From assembly GCA_017456885.1 (NCBI GenBank), contig JAFTIM010000004.1, forward strand, positions 1 to 64,000: a stretch of DNA of 64,000 nucleotides. Direction: 5' to 3'. The position numbers and the translations under genes were made by a program. Shown in pieces: positions 18,455-28,582 of this stretch. This DNA is from Paludibacteraceae bacterium. GTDB lineage: Bacteria > Bacteroidota > Bacteroidia > Bacteroidales > Paludibacteraceae. Position 1 is the first letter of the stretch, and every line of letters starts with the position of its first letter. The notes below the pieces were generated by a model, which saw nothing but the letters and a program-made list of their open reading frames with translations, was not told the DNA's origin and ran no database searches.

Positions 18455-19333
18455 TTAAATGTAATAAAGTTTGTCAGTTGTGGTTCGTATATACTTATTT
18501 ACAGCAAATAGTGCTGATATCCAAGTGATAAGAATCCCAAATATTAAAATACACAATGCTATTGGGAGAAGATATTCTATGGATAAAAATTCACGAAACA
18601 AGTTGTAATCCTTTTGTAGATAATACAAGGTTCCCGCTAACGAACAGAAAGCGATAATGCTTGCTATAAAGCCGGTACAAATGGCTTGCCAGATGAATGG
18701 TCGGCGTATAAATCCGGGTTTTGCTCCTACCAATTTCATTGTATTTATGAGAAAGCGTTTTGAATAAATGGATAATCGTATTGTGTTGTTCATCAGTACA
18801 ATAGCAATAAATAAAAGCACGGCAACAATACAAGCGAAGATGATACTTATGCGATGTATGTTTTGGTTCAAAAGTTGAAGTATATCTTTCTGATAAACTA
18901 CTTCGTGGATGGTATCAAATGCCTGTAAGCGTTTTGAGATGTTGTCTAAACTATCATTGTTTGCATAATTGGCTTGCATTTTTAACTCGTATGATGCGAG
19001 TAATGGATTATAACCTAAAAACGTTGACGGATCCTCTCCTAAATCGCAGATATATTCGTTAAGGGCATCTTCTTTGCTTATGTATTTAAATGATTTTATG
19101 TGTGGAGCAATGGTCAGGTAATTTTCCAACCGCTTTTGCTCTGTTGAATTTACAGAATCGTTTAAAACGAGGGTAACAGTTACGTTCTCTTTTGTTTGAA
19201 TAGCTATTTTTTTTGCTAAAACAAGTGTGAATGCCAAAACTCCGATTACGAATAATACTAAGGTGATACTAAGCGTGGTAGTGATTCTCATATTTGAGAA
19301 TCGAAATTTATTTTTATTCTGTTTTTTAGGCAT
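18455..19333 (-). CDS. ftsX: Cell division protein FtsX-like permease
   Basis: About 292 residues: a basic cytoplasmic N terminus, a first membrane helix (TLSITLVLFVIGVLAFTLVL), an extracellular domain of ~120 residues and three C-terminal helices, the FtsX layout. With FtsE it activates peptidoglycan hydrolases at division. I set the start at the ATG at 19333; an in-frame TTG at 19363 lies inside the -7 box of its promoter and cannot be a start. It heads the ftsX-DUF3098-uppP-truB run. Confidence 0.9.
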   Translation of the reverse strand: MPKKQNKNKFRFSNMRITTTLSITLVLFVIGVLAFTLVLAKKIAIQTKENVTVTLVLNDSVNSTEQKRLENYLTIAPHIKSFKYISKEDALNEYICDLGEDPSTFLGYNPLLASYELKMQANYANNDSLDNISKRLQAFDTIHEVVYQKDILQLLNQNIHRISIIFACIVAVLLFIAIVLMNNTIRLSIYSKRFLINTMKLVGAKPGFIRRPFIWQAICTGFIASIIAFCSLAGTLYYLQKDYNLFREFLSIEYLLPIALCILIFGILITWISALFAVNKYIRTTTDKLYYI

Positions 19334-19360
19334 TTCTCTGCTTTTTTTGAAAAATGTTTG

Positions 19361-19391
19361 CAAATATAAGCGTTTTGCACAGAAAAGTCAA
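19361..19391 (-). promoter_or_regulatory. ftsX promoter
   Basis: On the minus strand TTGAC (19387-19391), 18-bp spacer, TATATTTG (19361-19368). It places transcription start downstream of the TTG at 19363. Confidence 0.65.
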
Positions 19392-19411
19392 TTTTTCCGA
19401 TAAAAAATAAC

Positions 19412-19440
19412 TTGTATTTAAAGTATAAACCGTATCTTTG
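19412..19440 (+). promoter_or_regulatory. rpsA promoter
   Basis: TTG at 19412-19414, 18-bp spacer, TATCTTTG at 19433-19440; the rpsA ATG is at 19490. Confidence 0.7.
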
Positions 19441-19489
19441 CACGAATTTTAATACATAATGTCTAACCCACTTTTAAAAAGATTAAAAA

Positions 19490-21463
19490 ATGGAAGAATT
19501 TAAAGAAAAAAACGTGGCATCACCAGTAAATGATTTTGATTGGGATGCATTTGAAAACGGTTCGGTTACCTCGGCAGAAGAAAAAGCTGAATTGACCAAA
19601 ATGTATGACAACACTTTGAATACGGTAAAAGACAAAGAAGTTGTCGAAGGTACTATTATCTCGATGAATAAGCGAGAGGCTGTTGTAAACATCGGTTTTA
19701 AATCGGATGGTATTGTTTCGATGAGTGAATTTCGCTACAATCCCGATTTAAAGGTAGGAGACAAAGTAGAGGTTTACATCGAAAGCCAAGAAGACAAAAA
19801 AGGACAATTGATCCTTTCGCACAAACAAGCTCGTGCTACACGCTCTTGGGATCGTGTAAACGAAGCATTGGATAATGATGAAATCATAAAAGGTTATGTA
19901 AAATGCCGTACAAAAGGCGGTATGATTGTTGATGTGTTTGGAATCGAAGCATTTTTGCCCGGTTCGCAAATTGATGTAAAACCGATTCGTGATTACGATG
20001 TGTTTGTGGGTAAAACCATGGAATTTAAAGTTGTAAAAATCAATCACGAATTTCGTAATGTAGTTGTTTCTCATAAAGCTCTTATTGAGGCTGAATTGGA
20101 ACAACAAAAGAAAGAAATCATTAGTAAGTTGGAAAAAGGACAAATTCTTGAAGGTATTGTTAAGAATATTTGTTCTTATGGAGTGTTTATTGATTTGGGT
20201 GGTGTTGATGGCTTGATTCATATCACCGATCTTTCGTGGGAAAGAGTTGTTAATCCTGAAGAAATCGTTCGTTTAGACGAAAAAATCAATGTGGTTATTC
20301 TTGATTTTGATGATGAGAAGAAGCGTATTGCTTTAGGATTGAAGCAATTAACACCTCATCCTTGGGATTCTTTGGATGCCAATTTGAAAGTTGGAGACAA
20401 GGTTAAAGGTAAGGTTGTTGTGATGACAGACTATGGTGCATTTATCGAAATTGCACCGGGTGTAGAGGGGTTGATTCATGTTTCGGAAATGAGTTGGAAT
20501 CAACATTTGCGCAGTGCTCAAGATTTCTTGAAAGTAGGTGATGATGTTGAAGCCGTAATTTTGACACTTGATCGTGACGAACGTAAAATGTCTCTCGGTA
20601 TCAAACAACTGAAAGAAGACCCTTGGTTGACAATTGATGAGAAATACGCCGTTGGTTCAAAACACATGGCTAAGGTTCGTAATTTTACCAATTTCGGTGT
20701 GTTTGTCGAAATCGAAGAGGGTATCGACGGTTTGATCCATATCTCCGATTTGAGTTGGACAAGCAAAATCAAACATCCTTCTGAATTTACGCATGTTGGT
20801 GCAGAAATAGAAGTTGTTGTTCTTGAAATTGATAAAGAGAATCGTCGTTTGAGCTTGGGACACAAACAATTGGAAGAAAATCCTTGGGATGTTTTTGAAA
20901 CAATCTTTACCGTAGGCAGCTTGCACGAAGGAACTATCGTGGAAATGGTTGACAAAGGTGCTGTGATTGAATTACCTTATGGTGTAAAAGGTTTTTCAAC
21001 ACCAAAACATTTGGTAAAAGAAGATGGTACGCAAGCCAAACAAGACGAGAAACTGCAATTCAAAGTAATTGAGTTTAATAAAGATGCAAAGCGCATTATC
21101 GTTTCTCATAGTCGTGTTTTTGAAGATGCCCAAAAAGCTGCAACTGCAGAAGAAGCACCTAAAAAAACACGTAAAGCGAAAAAAGATGCTGAACCTGCCA
21201 TCGAGAAAACAACTTTAGGTGATTTGGACGTTCTTTCTGAATTAAAAGACAAGATGGTTGCTGATGCCAAAAAAGAGTTAGTTGCTAAAGAAGAGAAGAA
21301 AGCAAAAACAGCAAAGAAAGCAACTGAAGATGCCTCGGAAGAGAAACCTGCTAAAAAAACGACCAAAAAAGTTGCTAAAAAAGAGGTAGAAGACGCAGCT
21401 GAAGAAAAGCCGGCAAAGAAAACAACGAAGAAAGCTGCAAAAAAAGATGAAGCTGCAGAGTAA
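19490..21463 (+). CDS. rpsA: 30S ribosomal protein S1
   Basis: Binds mRNA on the small subunit. Six S1 (OB-fold) domains are visible in order, starting near VEGTIISM, IKGYVKCR, LEGIVKNI, VKGKVVVM, HMAKVRNF and HEGTIVEM; domains 3-5 have the well-conserved GLIHI/V(T/S)(D/E) core. The last ~95 residues are a Lys/Ala/Glu-rich tail with repeated EEKPAKKTTKK units, longer and more basic than in proteobacterial S1. Because Bacteroidota rarely use Shine-Dalgarno pairing, S1 is expected to be important for initiation. Own promoter and terminator. Confidence 0.97.
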   Translation: MEEFKEKNVASPVNDFDWDAFENGSVTSAEEKAELTKMYDNTLNTVKDKEVVEGTIISMNKREAVVNIGFKSDGIVSMSEFRYNPDLKVGDKVEVYIESQEDKKGQLILSHKQARATRSWDRVNEALDNDEIIKGYVKCRTKGGMIVDVFGIEAFLPGSQIDVKPIRDYDVFVGKTMEFKVVKINHEFRNVVVSHKALIEAELEQQKKEIISKLEKGQILEGIVKNICSYGVFIDLGGVDGLIHITDLSWERVVNPEEIVRLDEKINVVILDFDDEKKRIALGLKQLTPHPWDSLDANLKVGDKVKGKVVVMTDYGAFIEIAPGVEGLIHVSEMSWNQHLRSAQDFLKVGDDVEAVILTLDRDERKMSLGIKQLKEDPWLTIDEKYAVGSKHMAKVRNFTNFGVFVEIEEGIDGLIHISDLSWTSKIKHPSEFTHVGAEIEVVVLEIDKENRRLSLGHKQLEENPWDVFETIFTVGSLHEGTIVEMVDKGAVIELPYGVKGFSTPKHLVKEDGTQAKQDEKLQFKVIEFNKDAKRIIVSHSRVFEDAQKAATAEEAPKKTRKAKKDAEPAIEKTTLGDLDVLSELKDKMVADAKKELVAKEEKKAKTAKKATEDASEEKPAKKTTKKVAKKEVEDAAEEKPAKKTTKKAAKKDEAAE

Positions 21464-21485
21464 GTAGTATTTATTATATTTTAGG

Positions 21486-21513
21486 AAAGGACATCATATG
21501 ATGTCCTTTTTTT
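21486..21513 (+). terminator. rpsA terminator
   Basis: Palindromic hairpin AAAGGACATCAT / ATGATGTCCTTT followed by T-run, 20 bp after the stop. Confidence 0.85.
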
Positions 21514-21518
21514 ATTTC

Positions 21519-21549
21519 TTGTAGCCTTAGGGAGTTTTTACTATCTTTG
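21519..21549 (+). promoter_or_regulatory. Promoter of the IdeS-like gene
   Basis: TTG at 21519-21521, 20-bp spacer, TATCTTTG at 21542-21549, 34 bp before the ATG at 21584. The promoter is intact although the gene is broken. Confidence 0.6.
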
Positions 21550-21583
21550 AATTCAAGAGTTGTTCTCTTATATAAATAAAGAT

Positions 21584-22908
21584 ATGCGAAAAGTACAATA
21601 CTTATTATTACTATTCATTCTTTCAGCTTGCATTTATTCGTGTCAAGAACAGAATATACCTGACATAGATGTTGAAAATTTAAATACATCTATAGAAAAA
21701 GATGATTCAGAAAAGGAAGTCAATAATCCTATAGAAGATAATGATTCTTGTAATAATGAGATAGAAGAAATAATTGTATATAAACTTATTATTGATCCTA
21801 ATGGAGGGTGCTATAAAGATGCTACTACTATTTTTGAAACATACAAAAAAGCAAATGATACGATTGATATGGCTTTGATAATCCCTGTTAGAGAAGGATT
21901 TAAACTCGCTAATTGGATTGATTGGGTATGATGATAGTAATAATCTTGATTTAGGAGAAATAGCTCCAAATGCTGTTTTTGTAATGCCCAAAGGAGATGT
22001 GAGATTGCATGCTGTATGGGAATTGGAACTTTCTTCGTCGGAAGAGAATGAACAAGAAATAGACTATACAAATCTTTCACATGTGTTTATAAATGGAATA
22101 ACTCCTCCGAAGGAGAACGAATTGGTGCATGTGTATAACGATCAGTATACGTGGTTTGAAAGTGCAGATACCAAATGGTTTGATGTAAAAAAAAGAGGAG
22201 GGGATAGTGAATTTTGCTGGATTGCGACAGCAGCTGGTATGTTGCATCATTGGTATATAAAAAATAATGATTATATAGAGCGATACAAAAAAAATAACCT
22301 CGAAAGATGTTTCGTTGTATAACGCAACTTATATTTATAATTATGATGACGATTCTAATGGAAATATCAATCAAGATATAAAAAGCGATCCTAAAAGTGG
22401 CATATTTAGCGTATTTAAAAAGTATGTGCCAAATTCGGCGGGAGCAATCCGTAATGCATTAAATTGGTATCTTTTTGATAAAGATCTTCCTAATGTAGTC
22501 GCTCTTTCGCTGTTTAGTGATGTATTCTCTGATAATAGTATCATACAATCAAAGTATAATCCTAACAGAGTGGAATTTGAGTCTATTATAAAAAATGCGG
22601 TATCTAATGGCTATGCTATAGGAGTAGAGTATTCTTACACAAAAAAAAGAGGGCAGCATGCTGTAAATATTTGGGGATACAGCAAAAACAAAGACGGAAT
22701 TATTGTAGCTATTTGGATTACAGATTCTAATACTGGTGTTAGTGGTGGCAATATTCCGATGCATAACTATGGCATTATTTATAAAGATAATAAAGTAAAA
22801 TTTACAAATCTTTCTGCGAGACACTATGGTGATGAAATCGGAATATTTGCAGAAGTTATTGAACTTGTTGTACTTCAAAATGGGACAGAATACTTTATTG
22901 GTATTTGA
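21584..22908 (+). pseudogene. IdeS/Mac-like (C66-type) cysteine peptidase lipoprotein, two frameshifts
   Basis: Three consecutive frames join into one protein. It starts with a lipoprotein signal (lipobox near LSAC/IYSC), then an acidic linker, then one Listeria-Bacteroides repeat (LIIDPNGG to HAVWELE), then a peptidase domain with DSEFCWIATAAGMLHHW (cysteine nucleophile), GQHAVNIWGYSK (histidine) and WITDSNTG (aspartate), the order seen in IdeS/Mac peptidases. The first break, at about 21914-21922, is a tandem GATT-GATT; removing one copy restores NWIGYDDSNN. The second is an A8 run at 22287-22294; with A7 the reading becomes YKKITSKDVSLYN. All catalytic residues survive, so decay is recent, or it is a slippage switch or a sequencing error. 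Confidence 0.75.
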
Positions 22909-22990
22909 TTGTAAATCAAATAGGTAAGAAAAATATTTGTGAACTTCAAAATAGAGTACAAATTATAAAATGCAAAAAAATAAAAAATAT

Positions 22991-23021
22991 TTTGGTATTT
23001 ATAATAATGTTACTATCTTTG
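22991..23021 (+). promoter_or_regulatory. Promoter of tRNA-Glu and rpsT
   Basis: TTTG (22991-22994), exact 19-bp spacer, TATCTTTG (23014-23021): the best-matching promoter of the window. Confidence 0.75.
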
Positions 23022-23055
23022 CAACCGCAAAACACAAGAAAGTGTTGATGTGTTT

Positions 23056-23127
23056 GGCCCATTCGTCTATCGGTTAGGACGCAAGATTTTCATTCTTGAA
23101 AGAGCGGTTCGATTCCGCTATGGGCTA
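23056..23127 (+). tRNA. tRNA-Glu(UUC)
   Basis: Acceptor GGCCCAT pairs with ATGGGCT (23120-23126), anticodon stem CAAGA/TCTTG with loop TTTTCAT giving anticodon TTC, T-arm GCGGTTCGATTCCGC. CCA is not encoded. rpsT follows 25 bp later without a terminator, so the two share a transcript. Confidence 0.95.
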
Positions 23128-23152
23128 CGAATTAAATAAATTATATTACATA

Positions 23153-23407
23153 ATGGCAAATCATAAATCATCAGTTAAAAGAATACGTCAAATCGCAACA
23201 CGTCGTCTTCATAATAAATATTATGCAAAAACAGCTCGTAATGCTGTACGTGCTTTGCGTAATACGACAGACAAGAAAGAGGCAGCAGAGATGTTACCTA
23301 AAGTAAGTTCGATGTTGGACAAATTGGTAAAGAAAAACATTATACATCGCAATAAGGCAGGAAATTTGAAATCAAAGCTTACATTGCATGTAAATAAATT
23401 ATCGTAA
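23153..23407 (+). CDS. rpsT: 30S ribosomal protein S20
   Basis: The 84-residue basic protein begins [21 protein letters not shown] and contains [11 protein letters not shown], as in S20, which binds 16S rRNA early in assembly. The ATG at 23153 matches the family start; an in-frame upstream start would lie within tRNA-Glu. Cotranscribed with tRNA-Glu and followed by a terminator. Confidence 0.96.
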   Translation: MANHKSSVKRIRQIATRRLHNKYYAKTARNAVRALRNTTDKKEAAEMLPKVSSMLDKLVKKNIIHRNKAGNLKSKLTLHVNKLS

Positions 23408-23433
23408 AAAGTTTTTTTTCATAATAAGTTTTT

Positions 23434-23466
23434 GCGGTCAAACATAATTGTTTGACCTTTTTTTAT
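23434..23466 (+). terminator. rpsT terminator
   Basis: GGTCAAAC / GTTTGACC hairpin with a T-run. Confidence 0.85.
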
Positions 23467-23536
23467 TTCTTTAATAAGTTTTGGCTTGGTTTTTGTTATT
23501 TCATAAAAAGAAAAATAACTTAAAAACTATGATATT

Positions 23537-23746
23537 ATGAAACTGATAAAGAAAATACAAAAATCGACAAGTGATGTGGCTTGTTTTCTTTTTGAAGAAA
23601 ATCGTTTGTTTTTTGCATTGAGTGAAACGAAAGAAGCTCTTATTGATCAATTTAAGTGTAAAATGCAACCAATAGAATGCTGTATCTCGACGATAGATGA
23701 TCAGCATATAAATGGTTGTTATGTTGCAGAGGTTGATGTAAATTAG
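23537..23746 (+). CDS. Small hypothetical protein
   Basis: A 69-residue protein with no recognisable motif apart from three scattered cysteines and a mixed alpha/beta look. It has an ATG start preceded by an AT-rich gap and ends 15 bp before a strong terminator, which favours a real gene. I know of no family. A non-coding transcript ending at the same terminator is the alternative. Confidence 0.5.
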   Translation: MKLIKKIQKSTSDVACFLFEENRLFFALSETKEALIDQFKCKMQPIECCISTIDDQHINGCYVAEVDVN

Positions 23747-23761
23747 ATTTTAATCGGACAC

Positions 23762-23798
23762 AAAAAAGCCTTCGAGAAATTTCTCGAAGGCTTTTTTT
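23762..23798. terminator. Bidirectional terminator between small gene and nhaD
   Basis: Perfect palindrome AAAAAAGCCTTCGAGAAA / TTTCTCGAAGGCTTTTTT between convergent genes. Confidence 0.9.
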
Positions 23799-23814
23799 GT
23801 TTGGCGTAACCTTT

Positions 23815-25110
23815 TTAGATAAATATCAATTGTACAATGATGTATATTGGTAACAATATGATGAGCGAGAACTTAATCATATAGCCAAAGAATGACGGCA
23901 TTTTGATGCCGGATTGTTCGGCTATTGATTTTACCATAAAATTCGGTCCGTTACCAATGTAGGTAAGGGCTCCGAAGAATACAGCCCCCATCGATATCGC
24001 TTTTAGGAAAGCATCGTTAGCTAATCCTTCAATGATTGGAGATGATGGTGCCATTGAGTTGAACACCATAGCTGTCGGAGCATTGTCGAGAAATGCACTT
24101 AACACACCCGTACAATATACATATTGCCAAGGCTCACTTAATACCTCTTGAATGCTTTCTTTCATCTGCTCAAGATACATAAGAGCCGGTGTCATTGTTG
24201 CAAAAATACCTAAAAATACACATGCTACTTCCATAATAGGCACCCATGAGTAGCTGTTGGCTATGCGTGTTTCGCGCTTTGTGGTAAACCAAGAGCCGGC
24301 AATGATAATGATAAATGCCCATTCGCGAAGTAATTTCAAATACCACGGAGCATGTTCTGCCCCCATAGCAGGGATATAGGTTTTGTTGATAAACATTGTA
24401 CTTGCAATTACACACACTAACCAAAATATATTGATAAGACCGGAAATGCTGATTTTTTTAGATTCGTGTATGTCAGCTATCAAATTCACCGTTGATTCTT
24501 TTCGGTAAAAATAAGTATCCATGATGAAATAAATAGCTAACAACAATATGCCTGTTACAGCCCATTCTCCTGTCATATTTTGTAACCACCACGTAAACGA
24601 AGCTCCTTTTTGAAAGAGTAAAAACAATGGGGGATCGCCGAGAGGTGAAAGTAACCCTCCGCAATTAGCCACAATGGCAATGAAAAATAAAATGGTATGT
24701 ACTTTGTAATTACGTTGTTCGTTTGTGTTAATAAGCAATCGTATAAGTAACATGGCAGCACCTGTTGTTCCCATAAACGATGCCAATGCCCATCCAATAG
24801 CCAAAATAATGGTATTTGTAAACGGAGTGGCTTTTAAATCTCCTTTAATGCAAATACCACCGGTAGTAACAAACAATGCTGTCAGTAATAAAATGAACGG
24901 GACATAATCGTAAATCATCTGGTGCATCAGCTCATGCGACAATCCGTTGATACACAGACAAATGCCGACAGGAACGCCTAACGCTAACGAAACGATTAGT
25001 TTATTTTTGTTTTCTTCCCACCATTCTCCAACCTTGGGTATTAATGGTAAAACAGCGATGCACAAGAGCATAACTACAAAAGGAATAAGCATCCAACTTG
25101 GAATTTCCAT
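23815..25110 (-). CDS. nhaD: Sodium:proton antiporter, NhaD type
   Basis: A 431-residue inner-membrane protein of the ion transporter superfamily with about 12 helices. Typical NhaD segments are visible: LASFMGTTGAAMLLIRLL near residue 110, NCGGLLSPLGDPPLFLLF near 155, LSAFLDNAPTAMVFNSMA near 335 and GALTYIGNGPNFMVKSIAE near 385. It exchanges Na+ for H+ and supports pH and sodium homeostasis. A TACCTTTG -7 box on the minus strand at 25143-25150 lies in the region shared with mfd. Confidence 0.92.
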   Translation of the reverse strand: MEIPSWMLIPFVVMLLCIAVLPLIPKVGEWWEENKNKLIVSLALGVPVGICLCINGLSHELMHQMIYDYVPFILLLTALFVTTGGICIKGDLKATPFTNTIILAIGWALASFMGTTGAAMLLIRLLINTNEQRNYKVHTILFFIAIVANCGGLLSPLGDPPLFLLFQKGASFTWWLQNMTGEWAVTGILLLAIYFIMDTYFYRKESTVNLIADIHESKKISISGLINIFWLVCVIASTMFINKTYIPAMGAEHAPWYLKLLREWAFIIIIAGSWFTTKRETRIANSYSWVPIMEVACVFLGIFATMTPALMYLEQMKESIQEVLSEPWQYVYCTGVLSAFLDNAPTAMVFNSMAPSSPIIEGLANDAFLKAISMGAVFFGALTYIGNGPNFMVKSIAEQSGIKMPSFFGYMIKFSLIILLPIYIIVQLIFI

Positions 25111-25142
25111 AATTTAAATAATTAGTGATTAAAAATAACGTG

Positions 25143-25235
25143 CAAAGGTAGTAATATATATAGAATTTGGAACAGTTTTAACAATGAAAACATCGTTGTT
25201 TTGTTTAAAGATATGGTAAGTAGTGTTTATCTTTG
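25143..25235. promoter_or_regulatory. Divergent promoter region nhaD / mfd
   Basis: -7 boxes face in opposite directions: TACCTTTG on the minus strand (25143-25150) for nhaD and TATCTTTG on the plus strand (25228-25235) for mfd. No -33 box at good spacing is evident for either. Confidence 0.5.
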
Positions 25236-25252
25236 CCCTAAATATTTGAGTT

Positions 25253-28200
25253 GTGGAATTAGTAGCGTTTTATAAAAAATATTATGCCTCTCATCCTTTA
25301 TTGAAAAATTTTCAAGATTGGCTGATGAAAGGGGGAGAGGTCGGTCGATTTTCATTATCAGGATTACAAACATCGTCGCGAGCTCTTTTTTTGGCTGCTG
25401 CTTTCGAACAATCCGATAAAACTTTTATTGTTGTTAGCGATAACGACGAAGAAGGAGTTTATTTTTACAACGACCTTAAAAAGGTGCTTACGGAAACCTA
25501 TTTTTTTCCCACTACTAAAAAGAATGATGTATCGACAACAATACTCCGTACAGAGGTTTTGGATAGGTTGGTTACCGACAAAAGAATGTTTGTTGTAACT
25601 ACAATGGATGCATTACAAGAGTCTGTTCCTGACAAAAAAACTTTATCCTCAAATTCTTTTTATTTAAAGGAAGGAGACGTTGTTGAACTTGATTTCTTAA
25701 TAGAAACATTGCTGTCTTATGGTTTTGAACAGGTTGATTTTGTTTACGAACCGGGGCAATATTCCTTGCGTGGAAGTATTGTAGATATATTCTCATTTAC
25801 AAGTGATTATCCATTACGAATAGATTTTTTTGGAAATGAAATAGATAATATTCGTACTTTTGATATAGAAAAACAATTATCAATAGAAAGAGTAGAGAGC
25901 GTCGCTATTGTAGCTGATATAGAAAATCGATCAAAAGACGAAAGTGCCTTTATTTTTGATTTTATAGATTCGCACAAAACCATATTTTTCTTTAATGATT
26001 TTGAGCAACAAAGAACGTCTAACATCGATAATTCGGATATCTCCTCGCAGGTGTTGGATTTTATTGATTCTTACTCACGGGTGGAATTTAGAAAAGGTAT
26101 AAACAACAAATTTAGAATTTCACAACAACCTCTTTTTCATAAAAATTTTGACCTAATAAGTCAAAATCTGAAACAACTGCAAGCAGATGATTTTAAGATT
26201 TTTATAGCAAGTGATGCTGTAAAACAGACCGATAGAATAGCTTCTATTTTTAAGGATAGAAACGATGAAATTGAATTTACTCCAATAAAAAACACATTGC
26301 ATGAGGGTTTTATTGACTCTGATTTGAAAATATGTTGCTATACGGATCATCAGATATTTGACCGTTTTCATAAATACAATCTGAAAACCGAGCATATAAA
26401 AAGCGGTAAGGCAGCACTTATGTTAAAAGAGTTAAGCCAAATACAGATAGGCGACTATGTTGTTCATATAGATCATGGTATAGGTAAGTTTGGCGGACTG
26501 CAGAAAATGGAGATAAACGGAAAAGAGCAGGAAGTTATCAAACTTATTTATAAGAATGACGATGTCATTTTTGTAAGTATTCACGGACTTCATCGGATTT
26601 CAAAATATAAGGGAAAAGATGGAGTTGTGCCTACGATAAATAGGTTGGGAACAGGTGCGTGGGAGCGAATGAAAGAGCGGACAAAAAAGAAAATAAAAGA
26701 TATAGCCCGCGATTTAATAAAACTCTATGCTCAACGATTGCAAGAAAAAGGCTTTGCTTTTTCTCCTGATACCTATTTGCAACAAGAATTGGAAGCTTCG
26801 TTTATTTATGAAGATACACCCGATCAGCAAAAAGTAACGATTGATGTCAAGCACGACATGGAATCGGAAGTGCCTATGGATAGGTTGGTTTGTGGTGATG
26901 TGGGATTTGGAAAAACAGAAATAGCTATTCGTGCGGCTTTTAAAGCAGTAGCAGACAATAAACAAGTAGCCGTTTTAGTCCCAACCACGGTGTTGGCTTT
27001 TCAACACTATAAAACATTTTCGGAACGATTAAAGAATTTTCCTTGTCGGGTCGATTATATCAGTAGAATGAGAACTCCATCTGATATAAAACAAGTAGTA
27101 GAGGATACCGCCTCCGGAAAAATAGATATATTGATAGGAACACATCGAATAATTGGTAAAGACGTTTTATTCAACGATTTAGGGCTTTTTATAGTAGATG
27201 AAGAACAGAAATTTGGTGTTTCAGTTAAAGAGAAATTAAAGCAAATGAAGGTCAATGTCGATACTTTGACATTGACAGCTACGCCAATTCCTCGTACGTT
27301 GCAATTCTCGTTAATGGGGGCACGAGATTTATCGGTATTAACAACTCCTCCTGCAAATCGTTATCCTATAACTACGGAAATATGTGTGTTCGACGAAACG
27401 GTTATAAAGAATGCCATTCAAAACGAATTAGATAGAAACGGACAAGTTTTTTTCGTTCACAATCGTATTCAAACAATAGACCGTATGAAAGAAATGTTGC
27501 AACGACTGATTCCTGATTTGCGTATAGCCGTAGCTCATGGTCAGATGCCTGTTGAACAATTGGAGGAAACCATTCTTGGTTTTATTGATTATGACTATGA
27601 TGTGCTTGTTGCAACGACGGTAATTGAATCCGGTGTTGATATTCAGAATGTAAATACAATAATTATAAATAATGCCCAATCGTTCGGACTGACGGATTTG
27701 CATCAATTGAGAGGTCGTGTCGGTCGTAGCAACCGTAAAGCATATTGTTATTTACTTGCTCCTCCTTTTAATTTGCTTACAGATGATGCTCGCAGACGAT
27801 TGCAGACCATTGAAAGTTTTTCGGAGTTGGGAAGTGGATTTAACATTGCCATGCAAGATTTGGATATTCGGGGAGCAGGTAACATGCTTGGTTCTGAACA
27901 AAGTGGATTTATAGCCGATGTCGGATACGAAACATACCAAAAAATATTGGAAGAAGCAGTTGTGGAATTGCAAAACGATGAATTTTCCGATATTAAAACA
28001 AATACGGTAAAAGATTTTGTATCAGACTGTTATGTTGAATCTGATTTGGAGTTGTTGTTCCCTGAATATTATATAGAAAATGTTGCTGAACGCATAGCTC
28101 TTTATCGGGAATTGGACAATATCACAACCGATGAGAACTTGACTATATTTGTGAATAAACTTGAAGACCGTTTTGGGGTATTGCCTAAACCTTCTTCTGA

Positions 28201-28468
28201 TTTAATTGAAATGTTAAGGTTGCGTTGGGCAGCAAAGTCGTTGGGATTTGAACGTTTGATTTTGAAAAAAGGAGTTCTAATACTTTATTTTGTTGAAAAT
28301 AATAATTCTGCTTATTACCAATCTGAAATTTTTGGAAATGTTTTAGGTTTTATAACAAACAATCCTCTTCGTTGTAAACTAAGGGAACAAAACGGTAAAC
28401 GTTCTATTTTGATACAGAATGTAAAAACTGTATTTTCCGCATCTCAAATCTTAAAAAGCATCGTATAA
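25253..28468 (+). CDS. mfd: Transcription-repair coupling factor Mfd
   Basis: Removes RNA polymerase stalled at DNA lesions and recruits nucleotide excision repair. The 1071-residue protein has the UvrB-like N terminus, the polymerase-interaction domain starting IGDYVVHIDHGIGKF near residue 400, and a RecG-like translocase with GDVGFGKTEIAIR (Walker A), DEEQKFGV (motif II) and TATPIPRTL, then the TRCF C-terminal domain. The start is a GTG at 25253, 18 bp after the -7 box; no ATG fits better. Confidence 0.96.
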   Translation: MELVAFYKKYYASHPLLKNFQDWLMKGGEVGRFSLSGLQTSSRALFLAAAFEQSDKTFIVVSDNDEEGVYFYNDLKKVLTETYFFPTTKKNDVSTTILRTEVLDRLVTDKRMFVVTTMDALQESVPDKKTLSSNSFYLKEGDVVELDFLIETLLSYGFEQVDFVYEPGQYSLRGSIVDIFSFTSDYPLRIDFFGNEIDNIRTFDIEKQLSIERVESVAIVADIENRSKDESAFIFDFIDSHKTIFFFNDFEQQRTSNIDNSDISSQVLDFIDSYSRVEFRKGINNKFRISQQPLFHKNFDLISQNLKQLQADDFKIFIASDAVKQTDRIASIFKDRNDEIEFTPIKNTLHEGFIDSDLKICCYTDHQIFDRFHKYNLKTEHIKSGKAALMLKELSQIQIGDYVVHIDHGIGKFGGLQKMEINGKEQEVIKLIYKNDDVIFVSIHGLHRISKYKGKDGVVPTINRLGTGAWERMKERTKKKIKDIARDLIKLYAQRLQEKGFAFSPDTYLQQELEASFIYEDTPDQQKVTIDVKHDMESEVPMDRLVCGDVGFGKTEIAIRAAFKAVADNKQVAVLVPTTVLAFQHYKTFSERLKNFPCRVDYISRMRTPSDIKQVVEDTASGKIDILIGTHRIIGKDVLFNDLGLFIVDEEQKFGVSVKEKLKQMKVNVDTLTLTATPIPRTLQFSLMGARDLSVLTTPPANRYPITTEICVFDETVIKNAIQNELDRNGQVFFVHNRIQTIDRMKEMLQRLIPDLRIAVAHGQMPVEQLEETILGFIDYDYDVLVATTVIESGVDIQNVNTIIINNAQSFGLTDLHQLRGRVGRSNRKAYCYLLAPPFNLLTDDARRRLQTIESFSELGSGFNIAMQDLDIRGAGNMLGSEQSGFIADVGYETYQKILEEAVVELQNDEFSDIKTNTVKDFVSDCYVESDLELLFPEYYIENVAERIALYRELDNITTDENLTIFVNKLEDRFGVLPKPSSDLIEMLRLRWAAKSLGFERLILKKGVLILYFVENNNSAYYQSEIFGNVLGFITNNPLRCKLREQNGKRSILIQNVKTVFSASQILKSIV

Positions 28469-28582
28469 AAACTTGTACGAGATTTAAATAAAATTCGTAA
28501 GAGTAGGAGAGTACTGCTTTTATCGAAAGGATTTTTTATTACCAAAAAAGACATACAAAAATTATTTACATCTATAAATGTA

